A stretch of 64,000 nt of DNA from Phalacrocorax aristotelis (taxonomy: Eukaryota; Chordata; Aves; Suliformes; Phalacrocoracidae): contig NC_134288.1 in NCBI RefSeq assembly GCF_949628215.1, forward strand, positions 9,617,682-9,681,681. The letters run 5' to 3'. Under the pieces are notes generated by a model. It was not told the origin of the DNA. It worked only from the letters and a program-made list of their open reading frames with translations, and did no database searches. Below are positions 1 to 11,900 of the stretch, in pieces; position 1 is the stretch's first letter; each line of letters begins with the position of its first letter. The position numbers were made by a program, and so were the translations under genes.

Positions 1-2825
1 AGTGCTCAGCCTTTGGTCTCTGAGAGGTCCCCTGAGGAGAGAGCTTGCTGGTGGCCTCTGGTGTCCCAGCGAGCAGTGAGGGAGGCAGCCGAGGGTCAGT
101 GGAGGCTGCCAGAACCACGGTGACCGGGTTGGCCGGAGCCGCACTCAAGGTCGGGGCCTTTCTCTTGCTTTAGGGAGGAGGTGCAAAGGAGCGAGGAGCT
201 CCCAGGGCACCACAGTGTGGGCAGAGCTGTGGGAGCTGCCCCAAGCCAGCAAGCAGCAGAGATGCTCTCTCGGCAGTTTTCACCACTGGCTTCAGCTGAT
301 CCCTGTTGCCATGTTCACCCCAATGCCGCCTGCACAGTCGGCTTTGCATTCCCTCGAGGTGGGCTGTGCTGTGGGGGCTGTGTGCTGTCAGGAAGCTTGT
401 CCTGTTGGTGTTTTGGCCAAGGGTATTAGTGCTGGAAGGCAGCAGGCCCTGGTTGGAAAGCAAGGGGTGACAGGGTCGCCTGGCAGGGTCCCACAGCAGC
501 CTGCATTTTCTGCTGGTGGCTGGATTCTGGACTCATGAACTTGCAATGGACTTGTCTGACTTGAGACATTTATAGCTTATCAGTATCTGGTTTGATACAC
601 AGAGTATTTCTAATAATAGGCGAATGTTGTTGCACCTCGAGAGAATTGTACACATTTATAAAGCACTTTACATAGCATGTGCATGCGAGGCATCCTTCAC
701 GTCACCGCTTTTCCACCATGCGAGCGCATGGAGAGTGTGATGCCTTCTGGGTTGCGGTTTGGGTGTCAAGGCTGGGCCTTTTCCACAGCTGAGCCCCTCA
801 GACACTACACCTGAGCTTTCCAAAAACATTGTGGGTCACTCCCAGGGCTCCTCCTTCTCACCAGACAGGTGAGAGACTCCGGGAATTTGCGTTTGTCTCT
901 TAAGCTCTGACAGTAATCTTGAGTAAGCCTTGTGAAGGAGGCCAGATATTAGGGTGGCTGCCTCCCTGCAAATGCTTACAATAAAGAGACTATTTATAGT
1001 TTGCAACAGGGAGACCTTTGCAGTTCTGTTCCTGTACGTACAAGATGGAGTTTCTGGAGAGGCAGGATTGCTTCGTGGCTGGCGTAGCAGCGGTGCTGTG
1101 CTGAGGGATGGCAGTGGGGATGCCATGCCTCCCCCCTGCCTCCCACCTCTCCTGCTCTGCCTGACCTGGGCATGGGGGGCTGCAGGGGTCACCTGGCTGG
1201 CAGCCCAGGCGGGTCTGGGGGTCGGAGTGTCCCTGTCCTGTCCTGGTGGTGGGTGGGCGTGGGGCTGCTCAGCCCTGTCTGTCTGTCCATCCATGCATAT
1301 GGGGTTTCACAAGCTGTAAATTCCAGGAAACTCCCCGGGAGGCATATCAAGGGAGTGGGCTGGGGGCGGGTGCGAGCCCTGAGCCAGCAGATGTGTCTGC
1401 AGGGATGAGGAGCGGGGAGGAAAAGCACAAAACTGTCTTTAAAGACATTTGTTTGTTCACAATAAAAACTGTCAGCCAGCGGTGACCAGACAGGGCAGTT
1501 TTTATGAGGTGCAGGCGTAGGTTGGAGGGGTGCTTGCCAATTGCTTCTTACAAGGGAAGGGAGCAGGGATTGTATTTTATCTCAGGACCAGGGGGAGAAA
1601 AAAAAAGAGCAGAGAGTTTACAAGCCTTTGAAATGTTTCAATCAAAGGAAAGCACAGTTGAAAGTGGTTCTAGAAACATTTTTGGTGTTCCCCTGCACCC
1701 CAGGGCTCTGGATGTGGTCTCCGCCTGTTGCTTTGGGAGGGGAGCAGGGAGAGGAAGGCAGATAAAGGGATCACCAGTGGGACCGTGTTCATATGGGGAC
1801 ACGTATCTGCTTCCTCCCGAGCTGCGTGTTGGGAGAGTTCAGCCCGGGGAGGTCCCACAGCCCCTCCTCTCATTCAGGATCTCAGTGCTGCCTTTATGAT
1901 GATGGTTTTGAAATCCTGTGGCTGACCTTTCCGGTGCTGGAAGCGATCCAAGGGCTGTGTCTTGAAGTACTGTAAAGGTTAGTGAGAAGGGAGAGAGAGG
2001 GAGAGAGAAAATGTCCTTTCAGCTGCAGGAGTGGGAGAGAGGAATGTCATCTATGCTGTTGGGGAGCGGGTGGCTGGCTGGGCTTCACAGCCTGAGCTGG
2101 AGCATCCCTGCTTCGCTGGGGACCTTGCTTCCCCAGCCCCTTACCAAGGTGCACATCCTCATATTTGATCAGGGTAGAGAGGCAGTATCCCTTTGGAGAG
2201 GGCTGGAGGAGCAGTCCCTCAGGGTTGTGCTCTAGGAGCCTCCTCTGCAGCATCAGGCAGTGCAGGTCTTTGGGGACTGGCACAGCTATCCAGATCTGCC
2301 CCACTGGCCATTCCCTGCTGGTGCCAGTCCTCTGGTGATTCCCGTTGTAGCCAATGATTTGATTTCAGAAAAGTCCAAGATGTTTTACAGGGCCGTTTCA
2401 ATGGAGTTGCACCCCATCCTCAGCTCCCACACACCACTGCCTTGCCAGAAACATGCTGGGGTGGATGGAGATTAAAGGGTAAACTCCAGGACTCAGCCAT
2501 CCGCTCCTACAGGATGCGAGCTCTTTCTAATTGTCCGCAATTAGAGACAGTGCCATTGCTCAGGCACGTCTTCAGGCAGGAAGCAGAGCCTGGCCGTCCC
2601 TGCTGGGGCAAGCCACCTAGCCTGGAGGACGGAGGGAAGGGCTGGACAGGGAAGGGCTGCTCGCTGTGGCCTTGGGGACCACTGAGAGGCCAGCAAGTGT
2701 TCTTGGGGGGCAGGACCTGCAGACCAAATTGTTTTTAGGAAGGAGTGTGGTGAGGAGATGTTAAAGCCAGAGAAAGAAGGAATGAAAATAGCTCAGCGAG
2801 TTAACCCTTTCCTGCTTGCCTCCAG
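1..2825 (+). other. NOL4L: NOL4L upstream intron (or 5' region), non-coding
   Basis: I see no supportable exon here. Most of it is GC-rich intron-like sequence. Two AT-richer pockets stand out. One is at about 545-690. The other, at about 950-1020, contains an octamer-like TGCAAAT (967-973) and an exact MEF2 consensus CTATTTATAG (990-999). These are candidate enhancers by composition only. Confidence 0.6.
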
Positions 2826-2967
2826 GATGAGACATCGGTAAGCAGTGAGGACTTTGATATGAATGACTCCACATGGATCTCAGCTGACCAGCACCTGAAC
2901 TCCAGCCTGAGCCCCAGCCAGGACGAGAGCATGCGCAGCCCGCAGAACCTGCACGGCCAGGAGGATG
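2826..2967 (+). CDS. NOL4L: NOL4L coding exon a (first in window)
   Basis: A cag acceptor precedes 2826 and a gtgagt donor follows 2967; the exon ends in phase 1. It encodes [20 protein letters not shown] and onward to HGQED. The Met at 2859 aligns with the start of the human short isoform, but the reading frame is open through the acceptor, so in long isoforms this is an internal exon. Confidence 0.9.
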
Positions 2968-5900
2968 GTGAGTGCCCCAGCGGGAGGGAAGAGCTCTGCG
3001 CCTCTGCCACAGGATGTTTTTGTGACTTATTAAACATTAACCAGTCCTTTCTGATCAGGTGTCCCACCTGTAGGATGGATTTCATATCAGGACAGGCTTC
3101 GAAGCAGCACTGACTCCCAGTCCTTCCAATTTAGCCTCTGGGTTCCTGCTCAGCCAGGGCCCTTCTCAGCTCGGAGCTGATGGTCCTTGTGCAAGGACCG
3201 GGCTCCCAGCTCCTCCAGAAAGAGGTCACCAAATTCTCTCCTAAGGCATCAGGTTGTAGTTCCCCGAGTGTGAGGAGGAGACCCCCATTAGTGCTGAACT
3301 GCGGGCTGTGTGCTGCCCTGCCGCAAGAAGGGTGCCAAGGCTTCACAACACAGGTCGCAGATTTCCATGCTTGGAAAACTGCATCTTAGACAGCGTCTTG
3401 GATCCCTCAGGCAAGAAATGTGTAATCTGCAATAGCCAACAGTGATGAGGGCGTGGGGTGGATGTGGGTGTCTCCTCACTCAGGGCAGGTGGTTGGAAGG
3501 GGCTGAAGGTGGCACACATGGGATGCGTGGGAGGAAGTGTTTGGTGAAGAGAGGTGGTGTGTTACTTCTGTGAAACATGCTAGTTTAAAATAAAAGAGCA
3601 AGTAAATAAATGGTAGAAGTACAAGTTCAGGGCAGAGTTCATCTCTGACACTTGGAAGGATTTGGTGGTTGGACTGTTACCGGCTTCTGCTCAAGAAGTT
3701 GAATCCCTCATTGTCACCAGCCCGGCTGCTGCTGGGAGAGCGAGAAAGGAGCGGAGGAGTCAAGGGACAACCCAGGCTGGGTTGGTGGTGCTTTAAGAAA
3801 GGGGACTGAAAACCCATCCTGGAGGAAAGAAAGGGCTTTTGTGCTGGCAGGTCTCCTTAGGGTGGCTTTTAGCTGCTTGTGTGGCCAGCAGCAGGGACAG
3901 CGGGGACACTGCTCTCTTCAGTACAGTATGTTGTGGCACTTGAGTTTCTATTACAAATCTGCATTTTTGAGAAACTGCTGTTTTTAACTAATGAGCACCA
4001 GCCCTGGAGTCAGGCAGCCTTGGTGAGGATGTGAAACCTGCCTGCACTGCACTACATCCCTGTCCAGCAGGACGGGCAGTGGCACTTCTGCTTGTACAGG
4101 GCCTGGCAGAGGGGCTGTGCCTGTGGCAGGAGGAAGGGTGTTTTGATGGTAACACAGCTGCTCACATTAGAACTGTTCAGCTCTTCGGGACCAGGCTGCA
4201 ACCTCTGCCCCGAGCAAGCGCTGCCTCTTGTACCTGTGGCCTGGTCAGGTCTTTCTGCACCCCCTGAACTTTGCCATTCTCCCGTTGGGACATCTTGGGC
4301 ATGCGGCTTATCCCTCACCACTGAATTCCCAAGTCTCATTTACAATCTAGATTGACACGGTTTTGATCCCTTTGCTGAACAGTATTATTCAACAAGACAG
4401 TAATTTAATAAGGGACTTGTGTATTTAGGCAAATCAAGATGTTCTCACTAAAGCTAAATCCTTTCTCTGTCTCTCTCTGCCCTCTTAGGAAATGCTTCTA
4501 ATTTTTCATGCCCTGTGGTTTTTCTTCAGAAGCAGGTGTCCTCTTTGGGGCCCTCTTGGCTCCTTTAATTTCTTTTGTAAGTTTCAGTGGTAAGCAATAA
4601 AGCACAAATAGTGCTTTCCTTTTTGCCTGGAATGCAAGTATGCCCAGGGTGTCCCTGGGGTCAGCAGAAGGCTAAACCGGGTAGACTTTGGCATATCAGA
4701 AGTGATGGAGTTGAAGAGTAAGCAAGGCAAGCCCAGGATTACTAACGAGGCCCATCAAGAAGCCAGGGACTGGGATTTCCATCAGGCCGTCATACTTCAG
4801 GGGGCATTTTATGGGACTGAAAAGAGGTTTTGTCACTGTGGTGAATGTCTGTGTCCTGTATCGGAGCTCTAAAATATCACAGGGGTGAAAGGCCTCCTGT
4901 CAGTCCCTCTGCCAAACCAATGCTCCCATCCAGCACTGAAACACGTGCGAGGATGAGAAGGGAATAAGGATGAGGAAGCAGCCCAGGTGAGCCAGGAGGG
5001 CAGCAAGTCACTAGAGGAGGTTGGAGCAGAGAAGGAGCACGTTGTGAGAGGAAAGGCAAATTACTGGTGTGGGGAAGGGAATGTGCATGAATCAAAGTGT
5101 CAAGCACTCTTTAGTTTTCTCTCAACCCATGAAAGATCTTTTTTTGGAAGCAAATGTGTTTTACCGGGTTCACACTGGCTTGCTAAGGCTGTGTACATGC
5201 AAGACTATCCTAAGGAAACCAACTCAATGTGAGTAACCAGCCCATGTAAACTGCACAGTCCTTGGAGCCCAGCTGGCCAAGGTACCCCTCACAGAGTGCC
5301 TGCGCCAGGGCAGCCCAAGGGCTCTTGTCAAAGTACTCAGTGCCAAGACTGGATGTTTATCCATGTTTCCTGCTCAGCTGTCCACCGTACCCTGCAGCAG
5401 CCCAACAGAGCCCCAGTCTTCTTCCACCAGCTGTAGGAGATATGGCCAGTGCTGCAGTGAGCCCCGCACCTCCCCTGCAGCCAGGTTGGGCTCAGCTCCG
5501 AGCATCCCGACACTGCAGCAGGGTCTGGTCGTATGCCGCCTCCTTTGGTCAGGAACTTGTTCGGGACTCAATACTCTCCTCCCTCTGGAAATCCTTCTGA
5601 GTTACTAAAGTGCTCCAGCCTGCTGCTGTCCAACAGGCGGGATGCTTGGAGTGTGTATTCTGTGAAAGGCTTCCTAAAGTATAAAGTTTTAATGAAGAGT
5701 TGTCTAGTAGGAAAGCAGTATCATCTGACATGCTTGTTTAAAAAAATCTTGTTTAAAGTACCGAAGCATCAACTCCAGGTCTTTCTGAGGCCTGGGAAGA
5801 GCAAGGACTCTCCTATGGCATACGAGCAGAGCAGTGTGAAATCCAGAGAGGCAGGAAAGCAGGGAACTGCCATCCCATGCTTTGATATGCAGGTATCTTC

Positions 5901-8900
5901 TAAATCTTCAGAGAGCTAAAAAGCAGCTAGGATGAAAGCCAACACCTTCTTTTGTCTCTGTGCCCAGAAACCTTGGCCCAGTATAGCCATGCTGCAACCA
6001 GCATCAGCCCTTGGAACAGCAGGGATAACAAATTAGACCTAATGACTTTGGTGGGTAAGGGACAGAGAAGGCACTGTTGGGAGAGCATCGGCAGCAGAGC
6101 TAGGGTTTCTGCTGGGTTGGTGGGCACAAGGCAGGATGCAGGACACACCAGCCAGCTCTGAGCAGCGACGCGACACACATACACTCGCTCCTTCCATTTT
6201 CCTTTGTTACTCATCCTGCGGGCCCCCGTACGGAAAACATGAAGCTCCCTGCAACATCCCATCCCCGTCGGATGTTGCTCACAGCATACATGCCCACAGG
6301 AAGCCAGCGGCTACCCAAAGCGACAGCAAGATCAACATGAATTCTTTGCTGCTGAAGCGGAGCTATTGTGCAGGACATCCTGGAGGGACATGTCTGTGGG
6401 AGCCAGCATGCATTCGGAGCAAAGTGACCCTGAATGCTGTGCCGTCTCACTGTCTGCCGTGACAGTCACCGTCCCTGAAGGTGTCCTGTGCTGGCTCCCA
6501 ACTGAGTGCAGGTCCCAGCACCTGGCCCTGACTTGCTACAGCAGTTTCAGCTGGAGTCTGTCGATCTTCAGAGCCTGTCTGCATCCACAGGCGAGCGCAG
6601 CATTACATAAACCTCCTGGTTTGGTCTGGTACATGACGCTGAGTGGGGTATCCCACCATGGGGATGCTGTGACCTGCTGGTGAGTGCAGTGCCCTTAAAA
6701 AGAAAGCAGGAGGCAGACTCCCAAACTACCGGCGTATGTGACATGGCAAAGCACTTGAACTGATGTAGAAGGTGCCTCTGTCTTGCCTGCTAATAGGATA
6801 TGTCTTACCTCGTCTGTGGCCATACATCCTGCTTCCTCACCCAGGAACAGTATTCAGCCCACAGACAGGGGTTGCTGCTCCTTAGTGCATCTTGCCTGAT
6901 CCTTCTGAAGAGCAGGGAAGGGTGTAAGAGCTGCTTTTTCTGCATGGGGGGCATGGGGTTGCTTCATGGCACCATGGTGGGACAGATCCCCTTCCAGCTG
7001 AGGTCCTTGGCATGCAGTCCTCACTTGACTGGCAGTGTCCCCGCTGAGCTCACTCTGCCTGGAGCAGCAGTGGCTAATCCAGACCTTGCAGAAAGGACTT
7101 TCTTAACCTACTTAACTGTGAAGGCATGTACTCCTTGGGGCATCCCTCAATGTGGCCGGCTGGGAAGGCTCCCGGGTGTGTGGACATCCCTCAGGAGTGC
7201 TCCAAGGAGGGGACCTCAAGGACATTCAGGCAGGCATTATTTCAGGGCACTGTCCTGGGAGCAGGTACGGCACGTCACTCCTGGACACCCTGCCCTGAGA
7301 CCAGCAGGTAAAGCACTGAGCTGTCCCCAGCACAGCAGTCTCTCTTCTGGTGTGGCACATGTCCCACATGGTGCTCTGGGTCACACTGCTGTTATTTGGT
7401 GAGATGACCACAATGTGCTGCACATCACCAGGTTCCCCAAACCACCGACCATACTTTCTGGGGAGGAGAGCAGCCCTCTTGCCAAGCATAGACCAGAAAC
7501 CAGGCCTGTGCCTGCACAGCGAGCTCAGCTCCTGCCTGTAGGACCCCACACACCAGTCTCACACTAGGCTCCATCCCCAGGGCAGCCGTGATGCCCTGCT
7601 CCACACCTGCACCTCCCTGACAGCTGGTACCTGACCACAGGGTGATGGCACCTTCCTCACTTCGCCATAACAGGGTCACTTACGATGGGTGGAATCAGAT
7701 TCCCTGACGCCACCAGGGCTTTCCTCAGCCAGCCCTGTCCCTGCTCCAGGTGAGCACAAATGCACCTTTGCCAGCCATGGGGAAGGCCCAGCAGATGCAT
7801 GGACAGCCATCTAACAGCTGGCCACTCTAAGAGGTGTTCTGCAAGTCCCAAGACCCTTGCTTTTCCCAGGCTGCAAAATCTTCACTGTTTTCAAGGCTTC
7901 CTGCACCAGTATTGAATTTTACCCTCTCAGAAGCCCTAGCTCAGAGCCTAAACAAGACTAGGAGCAGCATCCAGGCCTTACAACAGCTAGACATGACCTT
8001 ACCTTATTTTTCTTAGGCATATATTTCCTCTCTCCCCGGAATGTCCCCACACCATAATTCAGTAAGTATGTCCCTGCCCTGCCTGAGCAGTCTGGGCTGA
8101 TGGCTCTGCTCCCTGTCACCTCTTCCACTGGCACGTCTGCTTCTCCTGAGCAAAGGCCTTTGCCAGCAATAAACACTCTCCTTTCGGCCTCTTTTGAAGA
8201 GCTGTCCTTTCCTGCTGCTAGACTAAGTGCAGCACAGATGCTGCAGGGCTGTGGTGGCTTCACCAGCCTGTCACACTGAACTTGGCTCGGAGCTCCCTCC
8301 TGGCTGGCGTGGGCTCTGCCGAGTCAGTCGGTTCATACTGCTGGTGGACGGAGCAGAGTTTTGGGGGCCTCTTCCTTTGTCTAGAGCAGAGGATCACAAG
8401 ACTACTAGGCAGGCAGTGCTGCCTGTGCCCCCACCTTCCTCCCCATATCGAGCACTCCCAGCCAAGGGGGTGAATGGGGACAGCAGCATGAGTCCTGCAG
8501 TGTGTCCCTTGCCTGGGAGGGTTGCAGAGCCCAGCGGCTTGGGGATGGTCCCCATTCTGTCCTGCCCAAAGATCTGCGGGTGAGCAGCAGGGTCTCTCTA
8601 GGCCTGTGCTGGAGGTACCAGCTTGGTGTCAACCCTGCCCAAAGCCACCAAACCTGTTTGTTTGGTGCTGGGAGAGGAAGTGCCTGGGCAGCGTGGGGCC
8701 ATGGTGTGTCCCCTCCCTGCGGCAGGATCCGGGCGGCTGTCAGTGATGGTGGCACAGGGAGAGGCTTGGTCTGCACCACCTCCTTCCCTGCTATGGTCAA
8801 GGGCTGGCTCCTGGCTCAAGCACCCCTTGAGCAGCAAGGTGGCTGGAGGAGCAGCAGTGTGACGGGTTGGGAGGAGAAGGGAAAACTGAGCAACAGAGCA

Positions 8901-11900
8901 TGTTTGTGACAAGGCTGCTTTCTGCAGTGGGAACTACTGAGCTTTGGTGCATGGGAAAATGTCCGTCATGGGGCTGGCATGGTGAGGTCCCAGTGCCGGC
9001 GGGAGCTGCTCCATCAGGCTGGGCAGTGGAGCCGGGGGGAGACAGCACCGGGGGGCACCTTTCATGCTGAGGGAAGGGGAGCTGGCTGCACAGCACTGCC
9101 TTGTCCAGCCGAGCTTGCATGCGGATGCGCATTGTGTCCAGCTGTGCCAGATGTCTGGCTTGTCGAGGGCTCTGGTCGAAGGCAGGGACCCGGGCAGGGA
9201 GGACAGAGGGTGCACACTTCGTCTGGGACATAACAAGGTTTGCATTAACGAAGGAAGACAGGAAATAGAGCGCCTTAACTGGACACGGGCCATCCCCACC
9301 ACTCCACAGCCCCCAGTGACATTTCTTTTTTCTTTCTTATGCATCTTGGAGGCAATCAGCTGGGCGGGACCTGGAGAAAATGGGCTTCGTGCTCCTGCCA
9401 TGCAAGCAGTGTGCGGCTGGGGTGGCTGCGGCAGCCGTCACGGCCAGGGCCTCTCCCACTGCTCACCACCCAGTTGTGGGTGCGGGAGCCCCAGGGCACC
9501 GCTCACTTGCACCTAATGAATGCAGCGCTGCCGCCCAGCCATGGCCCCCCGTGGGGCCCCCGTTCCCACTCAGTCTCTCTAATTTGTATTAAGTATCCCT
9601 TCCTCGAAGGCTTTTCTCCTCCCCTTCTTCCCCCTTCTCGTCTCTTTTGTGAGTGAATAATTTATGGCACTTTTCATCTTCCTGGCTGTTGTTCCAGGCA
9701 GGAGGTGGTGGGATGGTCTGCGCCCTCCTGACAGCCGCTTTCAGGCTGGGTGCACAGCTCCAGCCCGCGCTGATGCCATGGCAGGGTGGAAACAGGGCAT
9801 CCTCCTTCTGGTAGTGATGGGAAGTCTAAGGTGGGAGCAACAACCTCTGCCATCACCCCGCTGGCCATGGGCAGGCAGAGCAGGCAGGGCCATGGCTGAC
9901 GGCTCGATGGCAGTCCATGGGGGACCAAGGGCCCACTGGTGGGACCCGACAGTGGCCGCAGCACCCGAGGCCGTACAGGCAGACAGGCAGCAGCCGAGGG
10001 AGAGCTGTCCTGATGATGGCTGGAGGCTCCCGCTGTGGTGGGGCACGGGCAGGGCCGGGCAGCCCCTGGCCTGCCGTGCGGTGCGGGGCTGCGGCGAGGT
10101 TTCCGTGGGCCGCTGGCTCTTACATAAGCTCATTGTTTTCTGAGTCAAAAGAGGTTTTGTCTCCACTCTGGAGATGTGACAGGAGGAGGAACAATTTGCC
10201 CCATTCATCTTTAACTCTGCCTTTGGAGAGCAGCACGGTGGCCTTCGCCGACAGAGACGTTAAACCCAACCACTTCCCCGCCATAAAATCTCCTGGGGAG
10301 CAGGTGTTGGAAATCGCCCCTTCCCCTCCTGATCTCCACAAATCCAGCACCACAGAAATCAAGGATAATCCAGCAGCCTCTTCAAAATGAAAATGCTGAG
10401 CCCTGATTAATTCATTTAATAAGTGACTGATCCCCTCCTCCCCCAGCACCGCAGCCCAAGAAGCCATTTTGCTTCTCACTCTCCTGGGCTGGGCACTGCC
10501 GGGGAGAGGCTGAGGCCACAGCAGAGGCACGAGGCAGCATCCCATGGCTTCCTTGCTGTCCTCGCTGCTCGCCCAGCCGCAGCCTGGCCTCCGCCATGGG
10601 GCCAAGGAGGGCAGTGCTTCACAGGCCTCGGGGCTGGGTGGCCTCTGCTGGGTTCTCCAGCCTCACCAGCGTCCCCAGCACGGTGCCAGGTTCTCTACCT
10701 CCAGCCTGTGGAACCCTGGCTCAAGGGGATTAAACAGGAGAATGAAATATTCCATTCTCTGACCAAAAGATCAAACCAGTTAGAAGTGACATTGTTTTTA
10801 CAGTTCCATCTGCTTCAATTAGGGTGGGGGGGTGGAGCAGGGGGGCTCCCAATTATCCTCATTAGAGGGGCTCCTCGTGCAGCCAAGCTCCAGCCGTGAG
10901 CTGGGAGCTCACCAGGCTCGTGCTGGTTGATAATGAATATATTCATGGCTGCACAGCCTGGCCTTGCTCGCCTGCTGCTGCTGGAGCCCTACTTGTTATG
11001 TGTGTTTTGGGCACTCACTGGAAGCCTACAGAAAACCTCTCCAAGCTCAGAAGTTCGATGAGTTTTACCAAAATGGTTACTCTCTGGGAGCGCGGCCAAC
11101 ACAGCCCCACTGCTCCTTAGTGTCCTGTTGCAGCTGCTGTCAGCAGAGCAGGAGCCTAAACCCAGTCCGAGCACCCAAGGCAGGAGGACTCCTGCTTCCT
11201 CTCCCCCAAGTTCTGCATTGCTGCAGAGTGACCAGGCCACTGCTTGAAGCTGGCCATGGGCTGGAGATGCCCTAGAAAAGCTACCTGGGGAGCCGCAACG
11301 GCACCGGCAATGGCATGATCCCGTCCCATCTGAGCCAACCAGGAGAGCACAGCACTCCCTCCCCAACCCGTCTGCATTTTTAAGCTGGCCAAAGCCATTC
11401 CCATTTGAACCAAAGAGCCTTGGCAATCTGAATTTGGGCCGTTTCTTTGCCCACAAGTCTGAATTTAATCCACCGCTTGGTATGCAGCACTTCTGGGAGA
11501 GCATAACCTGTAAAAATGTAGAAATAAGAAAATTGTCTGTAGCTAGTGGGTTTACAGACCTCATTATTTACTTGCATTCATCCTTGGTTTAAACCAAATT
11601 TTTCTTGTAGTAGGTGCTGGTCCCTTATGTTATATGCCCATTTCATTTTTTTATTCCACCTGGACAGGTTCCTAGGCATCTTCCGCTTTGTTTTCAATAG
11701 GTTTTGGCTGTAGCAAACCCAAGGTTCATAAATGCAGCACAGTTGGGTAGAAACCTGATTTGCAGCTTCTGTGTGTGTTTCATGCAATACAAAAGAGAAC
11801 ACGGGACGTTGAGAAGTCAGGGGGGTTCAGACCTCACCCCAAGGACCCTGCCTAGCAGGACTGGCACTGCCGATGGGTACGGGAGCTGCAGGGACCAGGG

